A DNA stretch of 64,000 nt from Paludibacterium sp. B53371 (lineage in GTDB: Bacteria; Pseudomonadota; Gammaproteobacteria; Burkholderiales; Chromobacteriaceae). The position numbers and the translations under genes were made by a program. The notes under the pieces were generated by a model. The model did not search any database. It was not told the DNA's origin and was given only the letters and a program-made list of their open reading frames with translations. Every line of letters begins with the position of its first letter. Position 1 is the stretch's first letter. Location of the stretch: assembly GCF_018802765.1 (NCBI RefSeq), contig NZ_CP069163.1, forward strand, positions 1,240,001 through 1,304,000, written 5' to 3'. Shown in pieces: positions 34,827-42,520 of this stretch.

Positions 34827-36662
34827 ATGAATATGTCATTAAGCGGGGGCGAGGGCGGGTTGCTGGCGCTCGCCGCCAACTGCGATGAACTCGAGAGCAT
34901 CATTCGCGAGCGTCGGCTGTTTCCGGTCTATCAACCCATCGTCGATCTGCAAAGCGGGATCACGCTCGGCCACGAAGGCTTGATCCGCGGGCCGGCAGAC
35001 AGCCCCCTGCATCTGCCGCTGCATTTGTTTCAGCAGGCGGCGCAATGCGGCCGGGCCATCCAGCTGGACCAGTGTTGCCGCCGCGTCACCATGGAGCGCT
35101 TTGCCGAGCTGGGCTTGCCGGCGCGGCTGTTCCTCAATGTCAATCCGGAAACCTTGCTGTCACCGGATCATCGCCCGGGAAAAACCCTGGCCTATTTGAA
35201 GCAGATCGGTCTGGAACCCGAGCGTATTGTCATCGAACTGACCGAGACCCTGCCGTTTGCCAGCTACCATGCCCTGCGCGAAGCCACCGAATATTACCGC
35301 CGCAACGGTTTTCACCTTGCCCTGGATGATCTGGGCGAGGGCTATTCCAACTTGCGGCTGTGGTCTGAGCTGCGGCCTGATTTCGTCAAGCTGGACAAGC
35401 ACTTCGTGCAGAACATTCAGCGAGACCCTTTCAAGGAGCAGTTTGTCCGTTCCATGGTCGACATGGCGCGTCAGGCCGGCACCCTGCTGATTGCCGAGGG
35501 CATCGAGTCCGCTGCAGAATTGCGGCTGCTGCGCAATCTGGGCGTGAAATACGGCCAGGGGTATCTGATTGCCAGACCAGAGCGCGAGCCGGACAAACAG
35601 CTGCAGCACTCGATTGGCGGGATTGTCTGGAGCGGTGAACGTCAGCGCGGCAGTGCGCGCCAGATCGTGGCGCGTGACCTGCTGATCGAGGTGGATCCCC
35701 TGCAGGTCTCGGATACCAATGAACAAGCGTATCGCCTGTTCGCTGCCGATCAGGATTGTTTTGCCATCCCGGTGCTGGAGCAGGGGCGGCCGGTCGGCCT
35801 GCTGCGCCGCCATCATTTTCTGGAAAGCTTTGCCCGACCCTTCAATCGCGAGCTGTATGGCAAGAAAAGCTGCACGGTGATGATGGAAAAGCGCCCGCTG
35901 ATCGTGGCGGACGATACCGATATCACCACCTTGTCTTCTCTGGTGCTGGCTGCCGGCAAAGACTATCTGGCAGATGGCTTCATTCTGACCGAAGACGGCA
36001 GTTATCTCGGCATGGGCACTTGCTATGACCTGATGCGCAAGATCACCGATCTGCAGATCAGTGCCGCGCGCTATGCCAATCCGCTGACCGGGCTGCCTGG
36101 CAATGTGCCGATCAACGAGGCGATCGACCGGTTGATCGAGAGCAGCCAGCACTTTGTTGTGGCCTATGCCGACCTCGACCATTTCAAGCCGTTCAACGAT
36201 CTGTATGGTTACGCCGCCGGGGATGAGCTGATCGAGCTGGTGGCCAACATCCTGTCGGAAGAGGTGGATGAGTCGCTCGACTTTGTCGGGCATGTGGGCG
36301 GCGACGATTTCGTGGTGCTGATGCAGTGCGCCGACTGGGAGCACCGGCTGAGAAAGGTGCTGTCCGCCTTTGACCAGGCCGTACCGTATTACTTTTCGCC
36401 CGAGCATGTCAGTGAGCAGGGCTTTCACCTGGCAGACCGGCGTGGCGAGATGACGTTCTTCCCGCTCACCTCCTTGTCGCTCGGGGTGCTGAAGGTACTG
36501 CCCGGCCAGTATCGCAGTCATGTGGAAATTGGCGCTGCCGCGGCCGAGGCCAAAAAAATGGCCAAGAAGCAAAGTGGCAGCAGCCTGTTCATCGAGCGGC
36601 GCCGACCCGACGGCGAACCGGCATTGCCGGCGGGGCCGTGGGCCGGGCCTGTCTCAGGCTAG
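34827..36662 (+). CDS. EAL-CBS-GGDEF domain protein (cyclic-di-GMP turnover or sensing)
   Basis: This protein of about 611 residues has an N-terminal EAL phosphodiesterase domain (about 20-265), paired CBS-like modules (about 270-400) and a C-terminal GGDEF domain (about 425-600). The EAL signature is EGLIRG with Glu50. DDLGEGYSNL and IAEGIES supply further metal and catalytic positions, so the phosphodiesterase may be active. The cyclase signature is VGGDDFVVL, a GGDDF variant, and no RxxD inhibitory site precedes it. CBS pairs usually bind adenine nucleotides. No membrane span or signal peptide is seen. The ATG at 34827 overlaps a TTG at 34824. Its stop overlaps the convergent neighbour's stop in a shared CTAG. 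Confidence 0.88.
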   Translation: MNMSLSGGEGGLLALAANCDELESIIRERRLFPVYQPIVDLQSGITLGHEGLIRGPADSPLHLPLHLFQQAAQCGRAIQLDQCCRRVTMERFAELGLPARLFLNVNPETLLSPDHRPGKTLAYLKQIGLEPERIVIELTETLPFASYHALREATEYYRRNGFHLALDDLGEGYSNLRLWSELRPDFVKLDKHFVQNIQRDPFKEQFVRSMVDMARQAGTLLIAEGIESAAELRLLRNLGVKYGQGYLIARPEREPDKQLQHSIGGIVWSGERQRGSARQIVARDLLIEVDPLQVSDTNEQAYRLFAADQDCFAIPVLEQGRPVGLLRRHHFLESFARPFNRELYGKKSCTVMMEKRPLIVADDTDITTLSSLVLAAGKDYLADGFILTEDGSYLGMGTCYDLMRKITDLQISAARYANPLTGLPGNVPINEAIDRLIESSQHFVVAYADLDHFKPFNDLYGYAAGDELIELVANILSEEVDESLDFVGHVGGDDFVVLMQCADWEHRLRKVLSAFDQAVPYYFSPEHVSEQGFHLADRRGEMTFFPLTSLSLGVLKVLPGQYRSHVEIGAAAAEAKKMAKKQSGSSLFIERRRPDGEPALPAGPWAGPVSG

Positions 36663-37591
36663 TGGTCGTCGTCGACCCCATAGAGCCAAAACTCACCCAG
36701 ATCGGTCAGGATGGGGAGTGCCTTGCCTTCCTGGGTGCGCAGGGTCATGACCCGCATGCTGTTTTTGTTGTCATGGAAGGTGACCAGTAAGGCCGTGCCC
36801 TGTTCGATGGCGCCGATTTGCCACTTGGGGGGCATGAATCCCCAGCTTCGACCTTCGCCCGGTGCCCGTTCCCGTGCCAGCACGTTGGTGGGCAGGGTGG
36901 TGAAAATGGTCGCCCGGGTCAGCCGGCCCCAGACGCTGCCCACGGCGGTGAGCGCCGGCCTGATGCTGTGAGTGAGCGTTGAGTCATCCAGCAAGGCCAC
37001 GATCGGCTTGTCGCTGTTCACCGCACGCAGGCGATCCTCCCGCAGCCAGTCAATGTTGCGGCGCTGATCCACCCCGCCAATGCTTTTGAAACTCTGCAGC
37101 TGGACGAAATGCCTCCCCGCGAAGTCAAACGAAAAGACCTGGCCTGCCGGTGCCTGCTGGCCCCCCGTCTGGCTGATCTGCGTCTGCATCACGGCCTTGG
37201 CCGCGGGCAGGCGCATTTCGTTTTCCCCCAGACCGAACCAGTGTGGGAACGCCGAGTCAGGCGCATGGTCCTTCAGCCAGAAATTCTGCAGCCACTCCCA
37301 CTGCTGCTGGCTGCCGCTGGCGGTCAGATTGCCGTTGATCCACATGCCCTTGAGATTCAGGTCAGGACGGGCATTGCGCAGCGCGGTGATCTGGCGCGCG
37401 AACAGCTTGTTTTGTTCTGCCTGCGAAAAGCAGTGCGAACCGGCGACATAGCTTGGTGCCGGGTCGCATGACAGTCGCGGCCCTCCGGTGAAGATCAGGC
37501 TGAATGAGCCCTGCGCCAGGGCGGGCAGGCAAAGTCCGATCAGCAGACCAAGTCCAGATCGATGAAGTCGGGAATTTGAATGGGTGCGCAT
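36659..37591 (-). CDS. Secreted metallophosphoesterase-like protein with degenerate metal motifs
   Basis: This 310-residue protein has a signal peptide (LGLLIGLCLPALAQG). The region WINGNLTASG (83-93) followed by HWFGLGENEM (117-126) has the spacing of secreted calcineurin-like phosphoesterases, in which these read GDLTxxG and GLGNHD/E. Here Asp is Asn88 and the Asn-His-Asp set is Glu-Asn-Glu, so the binuclear metal site looks lost. An early SLIFTGGPRL lacks the usual DxH. It may be a binding protein or a pseudo-enzyme. I am confident that it is secreted, and only moderately so about the fold. The gene is monocistronic and shares its stop region with the convergent EAL gene. Confidence 0.6.
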   Translation of the reverse strand: MRTHSNSRLHRSGLGLLIGLCLPALAQGSFSLIFTGGPRLSCDPAPSYVAGSHCFSQAEQNKLFARQITALRNARPDLNLKGMWINGNLTASGSQQQWEWLQNFWLKDHAPDSAFPHWFGLGENEMRLPAAKAVMQTQISQTGGQQAPAGQVFSFDFAGRHFVQLQSFKSIGGVDQRRNIDWLREDRLRAVNSDKPIVALLDDSTLTHSIRPALTAVGSVWGRLTRATIFTTLPTNVLARERAPGEGRSWGFMPPKWQIGAIEQGTALLVTFHDNKNSMRVMTLRTQEGKALPILTDLGEFWLYGVDDDH

Positions 37592-37781
37592 AAGGCCCTC
37601 GTCTGGTGGGTGGCGTGGCTGGGGCCATCTGCCAGGCCGGCGCAGTCCCTGCCGGCTTTGCGGCAGGCCCCAGGCTCGTCATGCGAGCCCTGTCATGCTG
37701 GGCCGGACGCGGCACGAAGACCAGAGGGCCGGGGGGTAAGTCGTTGAAAACAGGAATGTCTGACAGAAGTATGGCGCGGAC

Positions 37782-39164
37782 TCAGTCGGTGGCACTGGTC
37801 GCGCATGTCAGCGATCGCCCGGCCTGTGGTGACAGCTTGCGGGTGGGCAGGACCGACAGGCAGGAGAACAGACCGATCAGCAGAAAGGCTGGCCAGAAGT
37901 CGCTGCTCTGCGGAACGGCATGCCCGTGCCAGGCGCTGTTCCAGCTCAGTGCCAGTCCGGCCAGGGTCACGCCCAGCCCCAGTGACAACTGCTGCACGAC
38001 ACTGGCCAGACTGGTGGCCCGACTGATGTCCTTGTCGGTGATGTCGGCATAGACAATGGTGTTGAGGCAGGTGAATTGCAGCGAAGGAAACAAACCGCCA
38101 AACAGCACGAACAGCATCATCAGCCAGATCGGGGTATGGGGGGTGAACAGCCCGTAGCCTGCCATCACCAGACCGCAAAGCAGCGCATTGACCAGCATCA
38201 CCGGCCGGTAACCGAAGCGCTGCAGCAGCGGGGCGGCCAGTGTTTTCATGGTAATGGCGCCCAGTGCCGAGGCGCAGGTCACCATGCCGGCGGCAAAGGC
38301 GCTGTGCCCCATGCCGATTTGCAGTGACAACGGCAGCAGAAAGGGGGTGGCGCCCAGGCCGAGGCGGAACAGCGAGCCGCCCAGTACACTGGCGCGCAGG
38401 GTTGGTATGCGCAGCAGGCTCAGGTCCAGCAAGGGTTGTGCCGTCTGTTGTGCATGCCGCCAGTAGAAAATCAGCAACAGGCTGCCCGCCAGACAAAGCG
38501 CCGCGATCCAGGCCACGGGGACCAGCCCGCTGCCGATCAGGGCCAGGCCGAGCATCAGCAGCGCACTGCCGGTGCCGGACAGCAGGAAGCCGGCGACATC
38601 CAGCGGCGGGCAGTCGGCCTCGCGCCAGGCGCGCAGATAACGGGCGGACAGGAACAGCCCCAGGACACTGATGGGCAGGTTGATGAGGAAGATCCAGCGC
38701 CAGTCGAAATAGGTCGTGATGAAACCGCCGACCGGCGGGCCGATGACCGGTCCGAGCAGGGCCGGAATCGTCAGGTAGCCGATGGCTCGAATCAGCTCGG
38801 CTTTCGGAATGGTGCGGAAAATCACGATGCGTCCGACCGGCACCATCATGGCGCCCCCGGTGCCCTGCAGAAAGCGCGCCAGGACAAACGTCGTCAGATG
38901 GTGTGCCAGTGCGCAGCCGAGCGAGCCGAGCATGAATACCACGATGGCAGTGCTGAAAACCCGCCGGGCACCAAAACGATCCGCCATCCAGCCGCTGATG
39001 GGGATGAAGATGCCCAGGCCGACGACATAGGCGGTCAGCGCCAGTTTGAGGGTGACCGGGCTGTGGCCGAGTTCCAGGGCAATGGCTGGCAGAGAGGTGG
39101 TAATGACGGTGGCGTCCATGCTTTCCATCAGCATGGCGCAGGCAACAATCAATGGTACAAGCAT
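37782..39164 (-). CDS. MFS drug exporter, DHA2 (EmrB/QacA-like) family
   Basis: This 460-residue, fourteen-span protein has the DHA2 motif D1 near the N-terminus (MESMDATVITTSLPAIA) and motif A in the 2-3 loop (GWMADRFGARRVF). Motif C is seen in LLGPVIGPPVGGFI, which marks antiporters. It probably exports a toxic compound using the proton gradient. No EmrA-type adaptor gene lies next to it. A TetR or MarR regulator is also absent, so its control is unclear. It is divergent from the PuuB-like oxidase gene, with about 155 AT-rich bases between them. Confidence 0.9.
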   Translation of the reverse strand: MLVPLIVACAMLMESMDATVITTSLPAIALELGHSPVTLKLALTAYVVGLGIFIPISGWMADRFGARRVFSTAIVVFMLGSLGCALAHHLTTFVLARFLQGTGGAMMVPVGRIVIFRTIPKAELIRAIGYLTIPALLGPVIGPPVGGFITTYFDWRWIFLINLPISVLGLFLSARYLRAWREADCPPLDVAGFLLSGTGSALLMLGLALIGSGLVPVAWIAALCLAGSLLLIFYWRHAQQTAQPLLDLSLLRIPTLRASVLGGSLFRLGLGATPFLLPLSLQIGMGHSAFAAGMVTCASALGAITMKTLAAPLLQRFGYRPVMLVNALLCGLVMAGYGLFTPHTPIWLMMLFVLFGGLFPSLQFTCLNTIVYADITDKDISRATSLASVVQQLSLGLGVTLAGLALSWNSAWHGHAVPQSSDFWPAFLLIGLFSCLSVLPTRKLSPQAGRSLTCATSATD

Positions 39165-39259
39165 GAGTCTGTGAGGGATCCCGACGGCAGCCGGTCAGTC
39201 TGATCCTGCTGGCCGCGTTTGGCAATCAGCCGCTAGTTGTTTTGCTGTTTTTAATGCTA

Positions 39260-39287
39260 TTGTCAAAAATATTAAGCATGCGCTAAT
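39260..39287 (+). promoter_or_regulatory. Candidate sigma-70 promoter for the PuuB-like gene
   Basis: TTGTCA (39260-39265) and GCTAAT (39282-39287) are 16 bases apart in an AT-rich stretch. The -35 matches five of six positions and the -10 four of six. Confidence 0.35.
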
Positions 39288-39321
39288 CTTTTTAGACACC
39301 CCGTGCCATTGAAAGGCTTTT

Positions 39322-40611
39322 ATGCTGAATTATGCCCGCCAGCCCCATGCCCACTCCTACTATGCGGCCACTGCCACACCCTGGACCCTGCGTCCGGCGC
39401 TGGATGGCAACGCACAGTACGATGTGTGCGTGATCGGGGGCGGGCTGGCCGGTTTGTCGACGGCGCTGAATCTGGCCGAGCGCGGCTTCAGCGTCGGTTT
39501 GCTGGAAGGCTCGCAGATCGGTTTTGCCGCCTCGGGCCGCAATGGCGGTCAGGTGATCAGCGGTTTTGCCTGTGATATGGATACCCTGCGCGCCCAGGCG
39601 GGAGAGGAGTACGCCAGATCGTTCTGGGACATGTCGGTCGAGGCGGTCGAGATCATCGATCAGCGGGTACGGCAGCATCAGATCGACTGTGACTGGACGC
39701 GCGGATATTGCACGGTGGCGGTAAAGCCCCGTCAACTGCGCGATCTGGCTGCCTGGCAGCAGGAAGCCGCCGGGCGCTACGGTTATCAGCACTACCAATG
39801 GTGGGACTTGCCGCAGCTGCGCAGTCAGTTGGGCAGCGAGCGTTATGTCGGCGGCCTGTTTGATCCGCTGGCCGGCCATCTGCATCCCCTCAACTATACC
39901 CTCGGACTGGCGCGTGCCGCCGAAGCCGCCGGTGTCACCATTTACGAAAATACCCCGGTTCGTTCGCTGGTGCGCGAACCCTCACCCCAGGCCGTGACCG
40001 AGCGCGGCAGCGTCAGCTGCAAGATCCTGGTGCTGGCCTGCAATGTGTTTGGTGGCACCCTGGCCCCCGAGTTGTCGGCACGCATCATGCCGGTCGGTAC
40101 CTATGTCATTGCCACCGAACCGTTGGGGGCCGAGCGTGCCCGTGGCCTGATTGCCAATAATATGGCGGTGTGCGACAGCAACTTCGTGCTCGACTACTAC
40201 CGCCTGTCCGCCGATCACCGCATGTTGTTCGGCGGCAAGGTCAGCTACTCCGGTCGCGAACCGCGCGATCTGGCGCAGGCCATGCGCAGTGACATGTTGC
40301 GCGTGTTCCCGCAGCTGGCAGATGTGTCGATCGACTACGCCTGGGGCGGGTTCTGCGACATCACCATGAACCGGGCGCCTGATTTTGGCCGGCTGAGCCC
40401 TTCGATCTACTACCTGCAGGGTTTTTCCGGCCACGGGGTGAACATTACCGGGATTGCCGGCAAGATGCTGGCCGAGGCGATCGCGCATGAAAACACCCGT
40501 TTCGAGCTGTTCTCGCGCTTGCGCCACCGTCCTTTCCCGGGCGGCGCTCTGTTGCGCACACCGGCGCTGGTGCTGGGCATGCTGTATTACCGCCTGAAGG
40601 ATTATTTGTAA
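39322..40611 (+). CDS. puuB: FAD-dependent oxidoreductase, gamma-glutamylputrescine oxidase-like
   Basis: This 429-residue DAO-family flavoenzyme has a dinucleotide-binding motif VIGGGLAGLSTALNLAERG near residue 40. The family segment ASGRNGGQVISGF follows, and the C-terminal FAD-binding segment is YLQGFSGHGVN. It resembles E. coli PuuB/OrdL, which oxidises gamma-glutamylputrescine to gamma-glutamyl-aminobutyraldehyde and hydrogen peroxide. No puuA, puuC or puuD is next to it, so the name rests on sequence style. It could complement the putrescine-type operon at 12-17 kb. GAAAGG lies just before the ATG. Confidence 0.78.
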   Translation: MLNYARQPHAHSYYAATATPWTLRPALDGNAQYDVCVIGGGLAGLSTALNLAERGFSVGLLEGSQIGFAASGRNGGQVISGFACDMDTLRAQAGEEYARSFWDMSVEAVEIIDQRVRQHQIDCDWTRGYCTVAVKPRQLRDLAAWQQEAAGRYGYQHYQWWDLPQLRSQLGSERYVGGLFDPLAGHLHPLNYTLGLARAAEAAGVTIYENTPVRSLVREPSPQAVTERGSVSCKILVLACNVFGGTLAPELSARIMPVGTYVIATEPLGAERARGLIANNMAVCDSNFVLDYYRLSADHRMLFGGKVSYSGREPRDLAQAMRSDMLRVFPQLADVSIDYAWGGFCDITMNRAPDFGRLSPSIYYLQGFSGHGVNITGIAGKMLAEAIAHENTRFELFSRLRHRPFPGGALLRTPALVLGMLYYRLKDYL

Positions 40612-40708
40612 GGCGATCGGCGAAGTACAATACTTGGGATCATGGTCTTTCATGCCGTAGTGATATGACGGATAATCGAGAGAAAAACATCTTGCAGGCG
40701 GAGAAACC

Positions 40709-41239
40709 ATGACTATCCAATCCAATTCGAGTATGTCGGCACCCTGGTACAAGCATCGTTGGCCGTGGTTGCTGATTGCCATTCCGTTTTCCTCTGTCTG
40801 TGTCGGCAGCTATTTCATCTATATCGCCACCCACGGCACGGATCCGATGGTGCAGGAGCAGTATTACGCGGCTGGCCAGTCGATCAATTCATTGATCGAG
40901 GCCGGCAAAACGGCCGAGAAGATGGGTTTGCTTGGCCAGCTGACCTTTGCCGATAACAGCGTGACGCTGGTCCTGCAGCGCAAGGTGAACGAGCCCTTGC
41001 CGCCGGTGCTGACCCTGCAGTTGTCGCACCCGACCATCGCCAGCCTGGATCAGACCGTGAATCTGGTGGTCGGGCCCGATGGCCGTTACAGCGCGGCACT
41101 GCAGCCCAGTCAGGCTTCGCGCTGGGATCTGACGCTCAGTGCCCCGGACAAGCGCTGGAGTCTGTCCGGCAAGTGGAACAAAGAAGAAGGCAGCCAGGCG
41201 ACATTGTCGCCAACGGATGTGCGCGAAGCCCAGAACTGA
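40709..41239 (+). CDS. FixH family protein
   Basis: This 176-residue protein has a single N-terminal membrane span (WPWLLIAIPFSSVCVGSYFI) and a periplasmic immunoglobulin-like domain of the FixH family. The conserved motif DPMVQEQYYAAGQSIN follows the span. FixH is normally needed to assemble cbb3-type cytochrome oxidase, probably in copper delivery with the CcoI ATPase. Here ccoNOPQ and ccoI are not adjacent, which is unusual. A Pqi operon follows 37 bp later. AGGCGGAG precedes the ATG. Confidence 0.82.
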   Translation: MTIQSNSSMSAPWYKHRWPWLLIAIPFSSVCVGSYFIYIATHGTDPMVQEQYYAAGQSINSLIEAGKTAEKMGLLGQLTFADNSVTLVLQRKVNEPLPPVLTLQLSHPTIASLDQTVNLVVGPDGRYSAALQPSQASRWDLTLSAPDKRWSLSGKWNKEEGSQATLSPTDVREAQN

Positions 41240-41276
41240 GGCGCGGCCGAGGTCTGGCGTTTCCGGCGGAGGGACA

Positions 41277-41918
41277 ATGCAAGGGGGCGAGCCGAACCGG
41301 GATGGGCTGATTGTCTGTCATGACTGTGACCTGCTGCAGCGTCTGACGCCGCTGAGCGCCGGCGAGCGGGCGCAATGCCCGCGTTGCGGGGCCGTGCTGC
41401 TGCGTGGCCCCGGTATCGGCTTGCAGGCACGTTGTGCCCTGGTGCTGACGGGGCTGCTGGTGTTGTTGCTGGCCAATGTCTTCCCGATTGTGTCGATGAG
41501 CGCCCAGGGGGCACGCACCGCCACGACCTTGCTGGGGACTGCCTGGGCACTCTGGCAGCAAGGTATGTGGCCGGTGGCGCTGCTGGTGGCAGCCACCGCC
41601 ATGCTGGTGCCGCTGCTGGAGTTGCTGGTGCTGGGCTATCTGATGTTTCCCCTGTTGCTCCGGCGCGTCCCCCCCGGCTTTGACCGAATTCTGCGTATTC
41701 TGCATGTCTTGCATCCCTGGGGGATGGCCGAGGTGTTCCTGATGGGCGTGCTGGTGGCGCTGGTCAAGCTGTCGCATCTGGCGGATATCGCGCCTGGTGT
41801 TGGCTTATGGGCATTTTTCGCCCTGATTCTGCTGCTGGCGCTCAATGCCAGTCAGTTCGATTCGCGTGGTCTGTGGGCCAGTTATCGTCGCCTGCAACAG
41901 GCACAGGGAGCCGGATGA
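41277..41918 (+). CDS. pqiA: Paraquat-inducible protein A, first half-length protein
   Basis: This 213-residue inner-membrane protein has an N-terminal four-cysteine zinc ribbon (CHDCDLLQ and CPRCGAVL) followed by about four spans (for example GLLVLLLANVFPIVSMSAQG). E. coli PqiA has two such modules in about 417 residues; here each module is its own gene. PqiA is the membrane partner of the PqiB tunnel for lipid transport between membranes. A GCGGAGGGA binding site precedes the ATG at 41277. Its stop overlaps the start of the second half (ATGA). Confidence 0.88.
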   Translation: MQGGEPNRDGLIVCHDCDLLQRLTPLSAGERAQCPRCGAVLLRGPGIGLQARCALVLTGLLVLLLANVFPIVSMSAQGARTATTLLGTAWALWQQGMWPVALLVAATAMLVPLLELLVLGYLMFPLLLRRVPPGFDRILRILHVLHPWGMAEVFLMGVLVALVKLSHLADIAPGVGLWAFFALILLLALNASQFDSRGLWASYRRLQQAQGAG

Positions 41919-42520
41919 TGGCGTTGTCGACCTGCCTGGTGTGCGGGACCACCTGCCGGCTGGCAGGCGATGGCGAGTCGGTTTGCCCTGTGTGTGGCAG
42001 CCGGCTGGCGCGTCGCAAGCCGGATAGCCTGAGTCGCTGTACGGCCTGGTTGCTGGCGGCGTTTCTCTGCTATCTGCCGGCCAATGTGCTGCCGATCATG
42101 ACGACCCGTACCTTGTTCGGCCGCCAGGACGACACGATTTTGAGCGGAGTGGTGTATCTGTGGCTGGCAGGTTCCTGGCCGCTGGCGCTGGTGGTGTTTG
42201 TGGCCAGCATCCTGGTGCCCTTGCTGAAAATGCTCAGCCTGAGCTTTTTGCTGCTGTCGATTCGCTGGCGCTGGCGCTGGGCGCCCGAGCAGCGTACTCG
42301 CCTGTACCGGCTGCTGGAGGCCATCGGGCCATGGTCGATGCTGGATATTTATGTGGTTGGCCTGCTGGTGGCGCTGGTGCAACTGCGCGGGCTGGCCAGC
42401 ATTCAGGCCGGCCCCGGGGCGCTGGCCTTTGCCGCGGTGGTGGTGCTGACCATGCTGGCCGCCAATGCGTTTGATCCGCGGCTGATCTGGGATAACAACA
42501 AGGAAACCTTGCATGACTGA
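41915..42520 (+). CDS. Paraquat-inducible protein A, second half-length protein
   Basis: This 201-residue protein repeats the PqiA architecture: a zinc ribbon (CLVCGTTCRL, CPVCGSRLA) and about four spans with the family motif YLPANVLPIMTTRTLFG. It overlaps the preceding gene by four bases and the pqiB gene by eight, so translation of the three is coupled. The two halves probably form a heteromer equal to one E. coli PqiA. Confidence 0.88.
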   Translation: MMALSTCLVCGTTCRLAGDGESVCPVCGSRLARRKPDSLSRCTAWLLAAFLCYLPANVLPIMTTRTLFGRQDDTILSGVVYLWLAGSWPLALVVFVASILVPLLKMLSLSFLLLSIRWRWRWAPEQRTRLYRLLEAIGPWSMLDIYVVGLLVALVQLRGLASIQAGPGALAFAAVVVLTMLAANAFDPRLIWDNNKETLHD

